From: GCA-2698665 sp047611265
Lineage (GTDB): Bacteria; Pseudomonadota; Gammaproteobacteria; GCA-002705445; GCA-002716945
NCBI GenBank assembly: GCA_047611265.1
Contig: JBLFWM010000007.1
Coordinates: 15,934-79,933 of the forward strand
DNA: 64,000 bases
Reading direction: 5' to 3'
How positions within the stretch are numbered: position 1 is the stretch's first letter; each line of letters begins with the position of its first letter. Under the pieces are notes generated by a model. It was not told the DNA's origin, made no database searches, and saw nothing but the letters and a program-made list of their open reading frames with translations. Shown one piece after another: positions 1 through 9,263 of the stretch. A program made the translations under genes and the position numbers.

Positions 1-427
1 CAGATAAGACTTTGGTGGTCATATCTGAAAGAGACATAGCTGCTAATTCATTTGAGTGTTCAGGGCATCTTGGAGTTCCTACTCTGGCATAAAGAAGCCT
101 AAGATAATCATATATTTCTGTTACAGTCCCCACTGTTGATCTTGGGTTATGAGATGACGATTTTTGTTCAATTGATATAGCTGGGGACAAACCCTCTATA
201 ACATCAACATCAGGTTTATCCATTATTGATAAGAATTGTCTGGCATAAGAGGACAAAGATTCCATATAACGTCTTTGACCTTCAGCAAATATTGTGTCAA
301 ATGCAAGTGAGGATTTTCCAGAACCTGACAAACCTGTAATTGTAACAAGCTTGTTTCTAGGTATCTCTACATTTATATTTTTTAGATTATGGGTTCGGGC
401 ACCCTTGACAAAAATATTCTTTTTCAT
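1..427 (-). CDS. uvrA: UvrABC excinuclease subunit A, N-terminal part (cut by window edge)
   Basis: This is the first 142 codons of UvrA, the ATPase that recognises DNA damage in nucleotide excision repair. The start is the ATG at 427 on the minus strand. The protein opens with KNIFVKGARTHNLKNI, followed by the Walker A segment GLSGSGKSSLAFDT and then SLSSYARQFL, all hallmark UvrA sequence. The rest of the gene lies before position 1. It diverges from a small membrane-protein gene with a gap of under 60 bases. I saw no LexA-type operator in that gap, although uvrA is SOS-controlled in E. coli. Identification is secure. Confidence 0.97.
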   Translation of the reverse strand, partial: MKKNIFVKGARTHNLKNINVEIPRNKLVTITGLSGSGKSSLAFDTIFAEGQRRYMESLSSYARQFLSIMDKPDVDVIEGLSPAISIEQKSSSHNPRSTVGTVTEIYDYLRLLYARVGTPRCPEHSNELAAMSLSDMTTKVLS

Positions 428-484
428 GCTAGAGAAATGATATCATCAAACGCTACTAATTAAATCATTTACCTAGGAGAAAGT

Positions 485-706
485 ATGAATATCACATTAA
501 TGAAATGGTTTAGCAGCTTATGTATTCTCACAGGAGTTTTTTGTACAAATCTTAATATATATCCCTTTAATATATACTTTCAGTCAGTAGGAGCTTTAAG
601 TTGGATTATCTTAAGTTACTCAATCAAAGATAGGTCTATGATGCTTAATTTCCTACCACAAATCCCTCTTTTTGCTATTGGGTACTACATGCTCATAATA
701 AGTTGA
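485..706 (+). CDS. Small two- to three-helix membrane protein, unknown function
   Basis: A 73-residue hydrophobic protein with hydrophobic stretches at roughly residues 8-22, 32-46 and 54-72. A good ribosome binding site (AGGAGA) lies just before the ATG, which supports translation. The pattern NIYPFNIYFQ...WIILSYSIKDR resembles short membrane proteins common in marine bacteria and phages, but I cannot name a characterised family with confidence. It lies between divergent uvrA and ssb and has no obvious functional partner. Confidence 0.6.
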   Translation: MNITLMKWFSSLCILTGVFCTNLNIYPFNIYFQSVGALSWIILSYSIKDRSMMLNFLPQIPLFAIGYYMLIIS

Positions 707-748
707 AATACATTCTAGAACGGGTAAATAATGTATAAAACCCAATCT

Positions 749-776
749 TTGAGTGGAATTATTCCTATTCGTAAGA
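749..776 (+). promoter_or_regulatory. Possible ssb promoter
   Basis: TTGAGT (749-754) and TAAGAT (771-776) are separated by 16 bases in the 123-base gap before ssb. The match to the sigma70 consensus is only fair. Apart from this I see nothing else in the gap (707-829) beyond a short TTCTAGAA palindrome. Confidence 0.3.
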
Positions 777-829
777 TAATATTTAAGTTATAGTTAAATC
801 CATATAGAGAATCATACAGAAGAGAGTTT

Positions 830-1261
830 ATGTCAGTAAATAAAGTAATATTGTTAGGTAGAGTTGGCGCTGATCCAGAAGTTAAGGTAATGCCTAGTGG
901 TAATGCAGTTCTGAATCTGTCATTAGCAACAAATAGAAAATTTAAGAATCAAGAATCTGGGGCTTACGAAGATAAAACTGAGTGGCATCGAGTAGTATTT
1001 TTCAATAAACCTGCTGAAACAATAGGCCAATATGTTAAAAAAGGGCAACAATTATATGTCGAAGGCAGATTACAAACTCGTAAATGGCAAGACAAAGATG
1101 GCATAGAAAAATATTCTACCGATATTATCTCTGATAATTTCACTTTTGTTGGTTCTAAATCTGATTCTAGCGATAGTTCTCAATTTAATAATCAGTCTCA
1201 GGGTAAGGATGATTTTAATCAAAGCTCTGCAGCTCAGCATGATGATGATGTACCCTTCTAG
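830..1261 (+). CDS. ssb: Single-stranded DNA-binding protein
   Basis: SSB coats single-stranded DNA during replication, repair and recombination and recruits partner proteins through its C-terminal tip. The 143-residue protein starts with MSVNKVILLGRVGADPEV, the classical OB-fold opening. The fold fills about residues 1-107, followed by a Ser/Gln/Asn-rich linker and the acidic tip DDDVPF at 138-143. That tip is the standard docking peptide for partners such as Exo I, RecO and the chi subunit. miaB starts six bases after the stop, so the two are probably cotranscribed. Confidence 0.97.
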   Translation: MSVNKVILLGRVGADPEVKVMPSGNAVLNLSLATNRKFKNQESGAYEDKTEWHRVVFFNKPAETIGQYVKKGQQLYVEGRLQTRKWQDKDGIEKYSTDIISDNFTFVGSKSDSSDSSQFNNQSQGKDDFNQSSAAQHDDDVPF

Positions 1262-1266
1262 AGTAA

Positions 1267-2604
1267 ATGCTGGAAAATAAAAAATTCTTTATAAAGACTC
1301 ATGGTTGTCAGATGAATGTATATGATTCAGACAAACTAACTGATGTTCTAAAAGTTAATTTAAAAATGATCGAGACTAATGACCCTCAAGATGCTGATCT
1401 ATTGCTTTTAAATACATGTTCAATTCGAGAGAAAGCTCAAGAAAAAGTTTTTCATCAGCTAGGAAGGTGGAAAAAGATAAAAGATAATAAGCCAGATATA
1501 TTAATAGCTGTTGGAGGCTGTGTTGCGTCTCAAGAAGGGAGAAGTATTAAATCAAGAGCGCCCTCAGTAGATATTATTTTTGGACCACAAACAATTCATA
1601 GAATTCCAAAAATGATTAAAGAACTATCTTCGTTGGATATTAAAACTGCTGTAGATGTTAGTTTTCCTGAGATAGAAAAATTTGATTATCTGCCAACATC
1701 GGATAGAAAATCACCTTCGGCTTATCTTTCTATTATGGAAGGTTGTAGTAAATATTGTACTTTTTGTGTTGTACCGTATACAAGAGGTGAAGAGTTTAAT
1801 AGAAGATTTGATGATATTATTAATGAAGCTATACAGTTATCAGCGCAGGGAGCAAGAGAAATCATATTACTTGGACAAAATGTTAATGCATATAAGTCAA
1901 ATGACCATGACGGTAATTCTGTAGGTCTTTCAGATTTAATTCGGTATATTTCTCATATAGATGGTATAGATAGAATCCGTTATACAACTTCTCACCCAAT
2001 AGATTTTTCTCAAGACTTAATAAATGAATATAAGAACCCTAAACTTGCAAATAGTTTGCATCTACCAATACAGTCAGGATCAGACCTAATTCTTTCTAAG
2101 ATGAAAAGAAAACATACAGTTCTTGAATATAAAAGTATTATTAAGAAAGTTAGAGATATTAGACCAGACATACATTTGTCTTCAGACTTTATAGTGGGTT
2201 ATCCTGGTGAATCTAATTATGAATTTCAAAAAACTTTAGATTTTATTTCAGAATTAAATTTTAGTGATGCATACAGTTTTATTTATAGCCCGAGGCCAGG
2301 TACGCCTGCCGCTCAAGAATTTGATGATTTATCAGATAAAGTTAAATCTGATAGATTGAAAGAATTGAAAGATTTGGTTAAACAGCAGTCCCTGAATTAT
2401 TCAGAAAAAATGATAGGAAAAACAGAAAAAGTTCTTGTGGAAGGAGTTTCACTAAAAAGAAATACTGAAGTTTTTGGAAGGACTGATAATAATAAGGTAA
2501 TAAACTTTTTAGGTGACCGAGAATTAATTAGTAAGTTTGTAGATGTACGAATAGATGAAATGAGAGCAAATACTTTGCATGGAACTTATTTAAGCATTTC
2601 ATAA
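1267..2604 (+). CDS. miaB: tRNA-2-methylthio-N6-dimethylallyladenosine synthase
   Basis: MiaB is a radical-SAM methylthiotransferase that converts i6A37 to ms2i6A37 in tRNAs reading UNN codons. The 445-residue protein has the N-terminal UPF0004 domain with three cluster cysteines (C14, C51, C85). The radical-SAM CxxxCxxC motif follows (C160, C164, C167 in MEGCSKYCTFC), and a TRAM-type domain closes the C-terminus. Length and cysteine layout match the family. It is the first gene of the conserved gammaproteobacterial run miaB-phoH-ybeY-corC-lnt; phoH starts two bases after its stop. Confidence 0.97.
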   Translation: MLENKKFFIKTHGCQMNVYDSDKLTDVLKVNLKMIETNDPQDADLLLLNTCSIREKAQEKVFHQLGRWKKIKDNKPDILIAVGGCVASQEGRSIKSRAPSVDIIFGPQTIHRIPKMIKELSSLDIKTAVDVSFPEIEKFDYLPTSDRKSPSAYLSIMEGCSKYCTFCVVPYTRGEEFNRRFDDIINEAIQLSAQGAREIILLGQNVNAYKSNDHDGNSVGLSDLIRYISHIDGIDRIRYTTSHPIDFSQDLINEYKNPKLANSLHLPIQSGSDLILSKMKRKHTVLEYKSIIKKVRDIRPDIHLSSDFIVGYPGESNYEFQKTLDFISELNFSDAYSFIYSPRPGTPAAQEFDDLSDKVKSDRLKELKDLVKQQSLNYSEKMIGKTEKVLVEGVSLKRNTEVFGRTDNNKVINFLGDRELISKFVDVRIDEMRANTLHGTYLSIS

Positions 2605-2606
2605 AA

Positions 2607-3611
2607 ATGAGAACTAGTGGACGGGAGACCTATAGAGATTTGACAGAAAAAATTACAAGCCAGAATTTATTATTGCAACCTCAGGACAATGAAAGGTTGT
2701 CAAACTTATGTGGATTACTTGATGAAAATCTTAGACAGATTGAGTCATACATGAATGTTGAAATTTCAAACAGAGGGAATTCGTTTATAATAAAAGGTGA
2801 TGAGCAAAATGTACCTATAACCTCAAGCTTAATTGAGAAATTATATGTACTGTCAGCTGAAGAAGAATTAACCTCTAAACAGCTACATATGTATATGAAT
2901 AATACTAGTGATACTACCGAGAACATGGCTGATAAGATTATTTCTGATCCAGATGCTGTCTCTCTTAAGTGTAAAAAAATAACTATCAGACCTAAGTCAA
3001 AATCACAACAAGAGTATGTGAAGGCCATAATAAAAAATGATTTAACATTTGGAATAGGTTCTGCGGGAACTGGTAAAACATATCTTGCGGTTGCATGTGC
3101 AATATATTTTTTGGAGAAAGATTTGATTAAAAAAATATTTTTAGTCAGACCTGCAATTGAAGCAGGGGAGAAACTTGGTTTTTTACCTGGAGATTTATCT
3201 GAAAAGGTAAATCCATATTTACAGCCAATATATGATGCTCTTAATGAAATAGTGGGAGTTGAAAGAGTCACTAGGCTGATAGAAAAGAAAATTGTTGAGA
3301 TAGCCCCGCTTGCATATATGAGGGGGAGAACGTTAAATGATGCATTTATAATATTAGATGAAGGCCAGAATACCACTATTGCTCAGATGGAAATGTTTTT
3401 AACAAGAATTGGATTCGGGTCAAAAGCTGTTGTAACTGGTGATACAAGCCAGGTAGATTTACCAAGAGATTCCAGATCTGGACTGAAAGATTGCTTGGAA
3501 TTTATGCCTAATGTTAATGGAGTTCATATCACAAATTTTAAACCAAATGATGTTATGAGACATAAAATTGTTAAAGACATAATCAGAGAATATGATAAAA
3601 GAAAAAAATAG
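2607..3611 (+). CDS. ybeZ: PhoH-family ATPase (YbeZ)
   Basis: A PhoH-like P-loop ATPase of 334 residues. Walker A (GSAGTGKT) lies at about 151-158 and Walker B ends in ILDEGQN at about 249-255. The first 130 residues form the small N-terminal nucleic-acid-binding region usual for YbeZ. In E. coli YbeZ works with the endoribonuclease YbeY in 16S rRNA maturation and ribosome quality control. Here ybeY starts inside the last 20 bases of this gene, consistent with translational coupling. Whether it responds to phosphate, as the old name phoH suggests, cannot be judged from sequence. Confidence 0.93.
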   Translation: MRTSGRETYRDLTEKITSQNLLLQPQDNERLSNLCGLLDENLRQIESYMNVEISNRGNSFIIKGDEQNVPITSSLIEKLYVLSAEEELTSKQLHMYMNNTSDTTENMADKIISDPDAVSLKCKKITIRPKSKSQQEYVKAIIKNDLTFGIGSAGTGKTYLAVACAIYFLEKDLIKKIFLVRPAIEAGEKLGFLPGDLSEKVNPYLQPIYDALNEIVGVERVTRLIEKKIVEIAPLAYMRGRTLNDAFIILDEGQNTTIAQMEMFLTRIGFGSKAVVTGDTSQVDLPRDSRSGLKDCLEFMPNVNGVHITNFKPNDVMRHKIVKDIIREYDKRKK

Positions 3612-4062
3612 GCTATTAACAGTAGAAATTATAAAAGATAAGTTATTAGACTATATGCCAACTAATTTTAAAATAAAGAAATGGGCTACAATAGCATTTG
3701 ATAAAGACAAGGACTCATTAGTTATTATTAAAATAGCTAACAAAAATGAAATAATGAAATTAAATAAAATTTTTTTTAAAAAAGATAAACCAACAAACGT
3801 TTTATCTTTTCCAAATAATTCTCATGTTACAACAGGAGAATTTATATTAGGAGACATTATGGTCTGTCCTGAAATTATAAATGAAGAGTCTGATGTATAT
3901 GGTATAGAAAAAGATAATAGGTGGGCGCATATGATAATTCATTCTATGCTTCATTTGCATGGTTATACGCATGACTTAGATAAATCTCGAGTTATAATGG
4001 AAAACAAAGAAAAAGAATTAATGGATATACTAGGATACTCTGACCCATATTATGCAAATTAA
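3592..4062 (+). CDS. ybeY: Endoribonuclease YbeY (rRNA maturation factor)
   Basis: A single-strand endoribonuclease involved in 16S rRNA 3'-end processing and ribosome quality control. The 156-residue protein ends its core with the zinc motif HSMLHLHGYTHD, with metal ligands H117, H121 and H127. The upstream PTNVLSFP block is also family-typical. The chosen ATG lies inside the end of ybeZ (20-base overlap), and the gene overlaps the next one by 11 bases. This tight packing suggests that ybeZ, ybeY and corC are translated together. Confidence 0.95.
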   Translation: MIKEKNRLLTVEIIKDKLLDYMPTNFKIKKWATIAFDKDKDSLVIIKIANKNEIMKLNKIFFKKDKPTNVLSFPNNSHVTTGEFILGDIMVCPEIINEESDVYGIEKDNRWAHMIIHSMLHLHGYTHDLDKSRVIMENKEKELMDILGYSDPYYAN

Positions 4063-4867
4063 AAATAAATGGTTAGCCAAGATATTTGGCCTTTTAAAGG
4101 ATTCTCCTAAGACTAAAAATGATCTTTTGGAAGTATTGAAAAGTACAGTTCATAATGGTGTCCTTGATAATGAATCTTTAAAAATGATTGAGGGAGTTTT
4201 CAAGGTATCTGAAGTACAGGTACGAGATATCATGATACCAAGGCCTCATATGATTGTAATAGATATAACAGACCAAATAGATGAAATTGTTAAAAAAGTA
4301 GCCACATCTGGCCATTCAAGATTCCCGGTTATTGATGATAACCGTGATGAAATAATAGGGGTCTTGCTTGCAAAAGATTTGCTTAAAAAATCAATTAAAG
4401 ATGATAATGATGATATAAATTTACATGAACTACTTAGGCCAGCAGCTTTTGTCCCAGAAAGCAAAAGATTAAATATTTTATTGAATGAATTTAAATCAAG
4501 TAGAAATCATATTGCAATTGTCATTGATGAACATGGTGGGGTTTCAGGACTTGTTACAATTGAAGATGTTATTGAAGAAATAGTTGGTGAAATTGATGAT
4601 GAATATGATAAAAAAACTGAATCAAAAATTATTGCTCAAAGCCATGATGATTATATTGTAGATGCTCTAACTACGCTAGATGAGTTTAACTCATACTTCT
4701 TAACTGAATTTAGTGATGATGTCGAAACAATTGGCGGTTATTTAGTAAATAAATTTGAAAGAGTCCCCTTAAAGGGCGAGATTATTGTAATCTCAAATTT
4801 ATTATTTAAAGTATTGTCCGCTGACTCTAGAACTATCAAAAGAATAAAGCTAAGTAAAAAAATATAG
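4052..4867 (+). CDS. corC: CorC/YbeX family CBS-domain protein
   Basis: A 271-residue soluble CorC (YbeX) protein. The N-terminus leads into VRDIMIPRPHMI, which opens a pair of CBS domains at about residues 56-180 containing HSRFPVIDD and IVIDEHGGVSGLVTIEDV. A C-terminal CorC_HlyC domain follows (about 190-268). In E. coli the family is linked to magnesium/cobalt efflux and ribosome metabolism, but its exact biochemical role is not settled. It follows ybeY with an 11-base overlap and precedes lnt, the usual order. Confidence 0.93.
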   Translation: MQIKNKWLAKIFGLLKDSPKTKNDLLEVLKSTVHNGVLDNESLKMIEGVFKVSEVQVRDIMIPRPHMIVIDITDQIDEIVKKVATSGHSRFPVIDDNRDEIIGVLLAKDLLKKSIKDDNDDINLHELLRPAAFVPESKRLNILLNEFKSSRNHIAIVIDEHGGVSGLVTIEDVIEEIVGEIDDEYDKKTESKIIAQSHDDYIVDALTTLDEFNSYFLTEFSDDVETIGGYLVNKFERVPLKGEIIVISNLLFKVLSADSRTIKRIKLSKKI

Positions 4868-4920
4868 ATTAAGAGAAACTTATAAAAACTAATAAATACA
4901 TACTGATTATTATTTCTGGA

Positions 4921-6345
4921 TTGTTATATACTTCTTCTTTTTCGCCCATAAACCTTAAGCTTGGAATATTTTTTTCACTATCTATATTTTTCTATACATT
5001 ATTATCCTGCAAAAGAAAACAAGCTATAATTTTATCTTATATTTATGGAATCTCAATTTTTACTTCAGGAATCTCATGGATATATACCAGTATATATTAT
5101 TATGGTGGAGGAAACCTAGTAATCTCTCTTTTAATGACAGTTTCTCTAATTATATTTTTATCATTATTTGTCGCTCCGTTAGGTTTTTTTCTAAATAAAA
5201 ATTATAAAGATAAATCATTTATTACATTATTAATTATTCCATCAGTATGGGTTGCTCTAGAATTATTAAGATCTATTGTATTTGGAGGTTTCCCTTGGCT
5301 GATAGCAGGTCATAGTCAAGAAGGCACTATATTTAATATGATATACCCTATCGCAGGAAGCTATTTTGTGAGTTTTTTAATATGCACTACATCTATAGGA
5401 ATTGCTTTGTTTTTTAAAAGTGAATTATGTAAGTCTAATTTAAAAAATATATTCATACTTATAATATTTTTTAATATTTTATATTTTTATAATCCTATAT
5501 GGTCGGCAGATAAAAAAGATCCTCTAAAAATTAGTATATTACAGCCTAATATTAATGTAGGAATTAAATATGATAATGATAAAATAGATTTTATTAAACA
5601 AAAATATTTGTCACTCCTCTCCGGCAATGTCATCAATAAAACCATTATCTTGCCAGAGACTGCAATTCCTATAATATATGAGAGAGATAAAAATTTTTAT
5701 AATTCTATGCTTAAATCTGATGATACTAATATTATTGCAGGTATATTTCATTATGAAGCTAGTCAAAATAAGATCTACAATAGTATGTTGGTTTTAAATA
5801 AAGACGAGAAATTTTATAATAAAAGACATTTAGTCCCATTTGGAGAATATACACCTTTCAAAACATTTTTTAGTTATATAGCAAAGAAATTAAATATACC
5901 CATGTCAAACCTCTCTCATGGAAATTTAAATCAAAAACCATTCTTAATTAATAATATTACCATACATCCATTGATATGTTATGAGATTGCATATTCATCG
6001 CTAATCAAGATGACTAACGATTACAGTGTTATTATTAATGTTAGTAATGATTCATGGTTTGGAAATACATTCGCCCCACATCAACATCTACAAATTGCAC
6101 AAGTACGAGCATTAGAAACAGCTCACCCAATTATAAGAGCTGCAAATACAGGTATATCTGCAATTATTGATAAAAATGGATTAATTATTAAAGAGATAAG
6201 CTTAGATACCGAGGGCTTAATTAGTGGAGAGGTATATCCATCAAAAGGGATTAGTCCTTACATGTACTTTGGTGATTATCCGGTTTTGATGTTAATATTC
6301 TCTATTATGTTATTTTATTGGAAGTGTTATAAAAAATATGAATAA
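4921..6345 (+). CDS. lnt: Apolipoprotein N-acyltransferase (start probably upstream, non-ATG)
   Basis: Lnt adds the third acyl chain to the N-terminal cysteine of lipoproteins in the inner membrane. Multiple membrane helices fill the first 190 residues, followed by a nitrilase-like periplasmic domain. The catalytic triad is visible as E246 (LPETAIP), K301 (KRHLVPFGEY) and C353 (ICYEIA), numbered from the TTG at 4921. That TTG sits inside the first membrane helix and has no properly spaced ribosome binding site. The same frame stays open back to 4873 and encodes KTNKYILIIISG before it, a natural cationic start to the helix. The true start is probably a rare codon such as ATA at 4882, behind AAGAGA at 4871. 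The 3' end overlaps leuS by 8 bases. Confidence 0.9.
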   Translation: MLYTSSFSPINLKLGIFFSLSIFFYTLLSCKRKQAIILSYIYGISIFTSGISWIYTSIYYYGGGNLVISLLMTVSLIIFLSLFVAPLGFFLNKNYKDKSFITLLIIPSVWVALELLRSIVFGGFPWLIAGHSQEGTIFNMIYPIAGSYFVSFLICTTSIGIALFFKSELCKSNLKNIFILIIFFNILYFYNPIWSADKKDPLKISILQPNINVGIKYDNDKIDFIKQKYLSLLSGNVINKTIILPETAIPIIYERDKNFYNSMLKSDDTNIIAGIFHYEASQNKIYNSMLVLNKDEKFYNKRHLVPFGEYTPFKTFFSYIAKKLNIPMSNLSHGNLNQKPFLINNITIHPLICYEIAYSSLIKMTNDYSVIINVSNDSWFGNTFAPHQHLQIAQVRALETAHPIIRAANTGISAIIDKNGLIIKEISLDTEGLISGEVYPSKGISPYMYFGDYPVLMLIFSIMLFYWKCYKKYE

Positions 6346-8773
6346 AGATTATAATCCAAAAGATATTGAGATTAATATACAAAAATTCTGGGAAAAGAAT
6401 AATTCCTTTGAAACAGATTTCAGTTCCACTGATAATAAATTTTATTGCCTAAGTATGTTTCCGTATCCAAGTGGAAAATTACATATTGGGCACGTTAGAA
6501 ACTATACAATTGGAGATGTAATCTCTAGAGCACAAAGAATGCTCGGAAAAAATGTATTTCAACCAATGGGCTGGGATGCTTTCGGATTACCTGCAGAAAA
6601 TGCAGCAATAGCAAATAAAATACATCCTCTTGAATGGACAAAAAAAAATATTAACCATATGCGGGAGCAACTTAAGAGACTCGGATATGCATATGATTGG
6701 GGTAATGAAATATCTACAGCAGACCCTAAATATTATGAATGGGAACAGTGGTTTTTTATAAAATTATTAGAGAAGAATTTAGTCTATAAAAAGAAATCAG
6801 AAGTAAACTGGGATCCAGTTGATAAAACTGTTTTAGCAAATGAACAAGTAGTTGATGGAAGAGGCTGGAGATCAGGAGCGATTGTTGAAAGAAAAGAAAT
6901 ACCACAATGGTTTTTAAAAATAACAGAATATTCAGATGAATTACTAGAAGGTCTGGAAGATTTAAATGGTTGGCCAACCTCTGTAAAAATGATGCAAAAA
7001 AACTGGATTGGTAGATCTGAGGGAACATTAGTCAAATTTAGGATAGCAAATAATGACAATATTTTAGAAGTATATACGACCAGAGTTGATACAATTTTTG
7101 GTGTGAATTTTTTAGCAATATCACCAAATCATATTATATTAAAAGATCAGAAAAAAGATAATCCTGTTCTAGCAAAATTTGTTGATAAGTGTAAAAGTTT
7201 AAAATTGTCAGAAGAGACAATAAGTTCAATTGAGAAAGAAGGCGTTGATACTGGTTTGACTGCGATAAATCCTTTGGACGGAACTATCGTTCCTATTTGG
7301 GCAGCTAATTATGTCCTATCTGATTATGGAACTGGATGCGTAATGTGTGTGCCGGGACACGATGTTAGGGATAATGAGTTTGCAGTAAAATATAACTTGC
7401 CTGTAACTAAAGTAATACTTTCTAAAGAGAGTGGGGCAGACCTTGATGATGATATCTTTGTGGGCGAAGGAACTTTAATTAATTCAGGAAAATATACAGA
7501 CCTTGATTCAAAGTTAGCCAAGAAAAATATCTTGAAGGATTTAGAAAAAATAGACGCAGGTATGTCAAAGATTAATTATAGATTGAGAGACTGGGGTATC
7601 TCTAGACAGAGATATTGGGGTTGTCCAATTCCTGTTTTCTATCATGAGGACGGAACTGTTTATCCTGTGCCAGAAAGTGATTTGCCTGTTACATTGCCTG
7701 ATGATATTGATTTTTCGAAAGATGGCAATCCATTAGAAAATCATCCAACTTGGAAATATATAAAATGCCCATACACAGGCAAAGATGCAATAAGAGAAAC
7801 AGATACTTTTGATACTTTTTTTGAGTCATCATGGTATTACTTGAGGTTCTTGTCTCCAGACTATAAAGATGGTTTATTGGATCAATCAAAAAATCAGTGG
7901 CTGCCAGTTGATCAATATATTGGTGGAATAGAGCATGCAATATTACATTTGTTATATGCAAGATTCTTTCATAAATTAATGAGAGACATTGGCATTGTTG
8001 ATAGTTCCGAACCTTTTTTATCACTATTATCGCAGGGAATGGTGTTACAAGATGGAATTAAAATGTCTAAATCAAAGGGTAATACAATTGATCCAGATGA
8101 TATTATTAATAAATATGGCGCTGATACAGTTAGATTATTCATTATGTTTTCTGCTCCTCCAGAACAGAGTTTGGAATGGTCTGATACAGGGATAGAGGGG
8201 TCGCATAAGTTTTTAAAAAGATTATGGTCTCTAACCTTCAAGGTATTCAATAACAAGAGTATAGAAAATCCGGATTTACAAAAATCTAGCGATATGAGAA
8301 CTAAGATACATAAAACCATTAAAAAATTTACACATGATCTTTTTGAAAGAAATAGTTTCAATACTGCTATTGCGTCATCAATGGAATTATTAAACGAAAT
8401 GATTAAATATAACCAAAGTAAAGATTTTGATAACAAAGTATTGTTAGAGGGTATTGAAAATATCCTTAAAATGTTATCTCCAATTACTCCTCACATTTGT
8501 CAGGAACTATGGAATAATCTTAACAAGAACTCATCTCTAATTGATGAGTCTTGGCCAAAAGTTGATAATGATGCATTACTAGAATCTAAAAAAGAGATTA
8601 TAGTCCAAATCAATGGTAAACTGAGGGGCAAGGTTACTATTAAAACTGATCAAAATGAAGATGAAGTTAATATGATAGTAAATTTAGATGAGAAAATTCA
8701 TAGCTATTTGAAAGATAGTAATATTAAAAAAGTCATCTATATAAAAAATAAATTAATTAACTATGTTGTGTAA
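6338..8773 (+). CDS. leuS: Leucyl-tRNA synthetase
   Basis: A class I aminoacyl-tRNA synthetase that charges tRNA-Leu. The HIGH motif appears as HIGH at 49-52 (SGKLHIGHVRNY) and the KMSKS loop at 575-579. The CP1 editing domain lies between them, with TTRVDTIFGV and a conserved CVPGHDVRD block. The C-terminal anticodon-binding region ends with the INGKLRGKV segment. At 811 residues it is shorter than the E. coli enzyme (about 860) but complete. It overlaps lnt and is followed directly by lptE, the conserved gammaproteobacterial order. Confidence 0.98.
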   Translation: MNKDYNPKDIEINIQKFWEKNNSFETDFSSTDNKFYCLSMFPYPSGKLHIGHVRNYTIGDVISRAQRMLGKNVFQPMGWDAFGLPAENAAIANKIHPLEWTKKNINHMREQLKRLGYAYDWGNEISTADPKYYEWEQWFFIKLLEKNLVYKKKSEVNWDPVDKTVLANEQVVDGRGWRSGAIVERKEIPQWFLKITEYSDELLEGLEDLNGWPTSVKMMQKNWIGRSEGTLVKFRIANNDNILEVYTTRVDTIFGVNFLAISPNHIILKDQKKDNPVLAKFVDKCKSLKLSEETISSIEKEGVDTGLTAINPLDGTIVPIWAANYVLSDYGTGCVMCVPGHDVRDNEFAVKYNLPVTKVILSKESGADLDDDIFVGEGTLINSGKYTDLDSKLAKKNILKDLEKIDAGMSKINYRLRDWGISRQRYWGCPIPVFYHEDGTVYPVPESDLPVTLPDDIDFSKDGNPLENHPTWKYIKCPYTGKDAIRETDTFDTFFESSWYYLRFLSPDYKDGLLDQSKNQWLPVDQYIGGIEHAILHLLYARFFHKLMRDIGIVDSSEPFLSLLSQGMVLQDGIKMSKSKGNTIDPDDIINKYGADTVRLFIMFSAPPEQSLEWSDTGIEGSHKFLKRLWSLTFKVFNNKSIENPDLQKSSDMRTKIHKTIKKFTHDLFERNSFNTAIASSMELLNEMIKYNQSKDFDNKVLLEGIENILKMLSPITPHICQELWNNLNKNSSLIDESWPKVDNDALLESKKEIIVQINGKLRGKVTIKTDQNEDEVNMIVNLDEKIHSYLKDSNIKKVIYIKNKLINYVV

Positions 8774-8776
8774 AAA

Positions 8777-9259
8777 ATGAAATTAAATAGCGTACTTATT
8801 TCTATGTTACTCGTATTATCTTCTTGTGGCTACTCTATGCGAGGGTCAATAAGCATTCCATCTTCCATTGAATCTGTGGCTGTAGTATCTAGCGAATATA
8901 GTGAATTAGTTAATATTCTGAATTCATCATTAGCTTCTTCTAACATACAGACATCAACATCTAAAAGCGATGATATTTACAAGATAGTTATATTATCTGA
9001 AGAATTTAATCGAAGACAGTTATCAATCAGTATTTCTGGTAGAGTTAACGAATATGAACTGATATATGATGTCAACTTTGAATTGAAAATTCCAAATAAG
9101 AAATCTATAAAAGATAGGGTGACTTTATATAGAGATTATTCATTCGATGAAAATAACGTGATGGGTAATAGTGATAGAGAAAGTGATATAAAAAAAGGGA
9201 TGGTTTCTACTGCTTCTACATTGATTTTTAATAAACTAATAGCGTCGATAAAGAAGTAA
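8777..9259 (+). CDS. lptE: LPS-assembly lipoprotein LptE
   Basis: LptE plugs the LptD barrel and helps insert lipopolysaccharide into the outer membrane. The 160-residue protein has a short lipoprotein signal ending in LSSCGYSMRG. Cys17 is the predicted lipidated residue, and the following GYxxRG is typical of LptE. It starts three bases after leuS and is the last gene of the plus-strand run. The next gene is on the opposite strand and ends four bases away. I see no clear terminator hairpin between them. Confidence 0.9.
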   Translation: MKLNSVLISMLLVLSSCGYSMRGSISIPSSIESVAVVSSEYSELVNILNSSLASSNIQTSTSKSDDIYKIVILSEEFNRRQLSISISGRVNEYELIYDVNFELKIPNKKSIKDRVTLYRDYSFDENNVMGNSDRESDIKKGMVSTASTLIFNKLIASIKK

Positions 9260-9263
9260 CAAT

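Noticed and set aside
714..721. TTCTAGAA palindrome before ssb as an Irr or LexA site
   Set aside because: It is only eight bases, lacks the N3 spacing of the Irr operator, and has no LexA CTG-CAG ends.
2681..3376. 231-codon open frame antisense to phoH
   Set aside because: It lies entirely opposite ybeZ/phoH, which has clear Walker motifs. The antisense product shows no domain and has no ribosome binding site.
7969..8436. 155-codon open frame antisense to leuS
   Set aside because: It mirrors the catalytic and anticodon region of leuS and is an artefact of AT-rich codon use.
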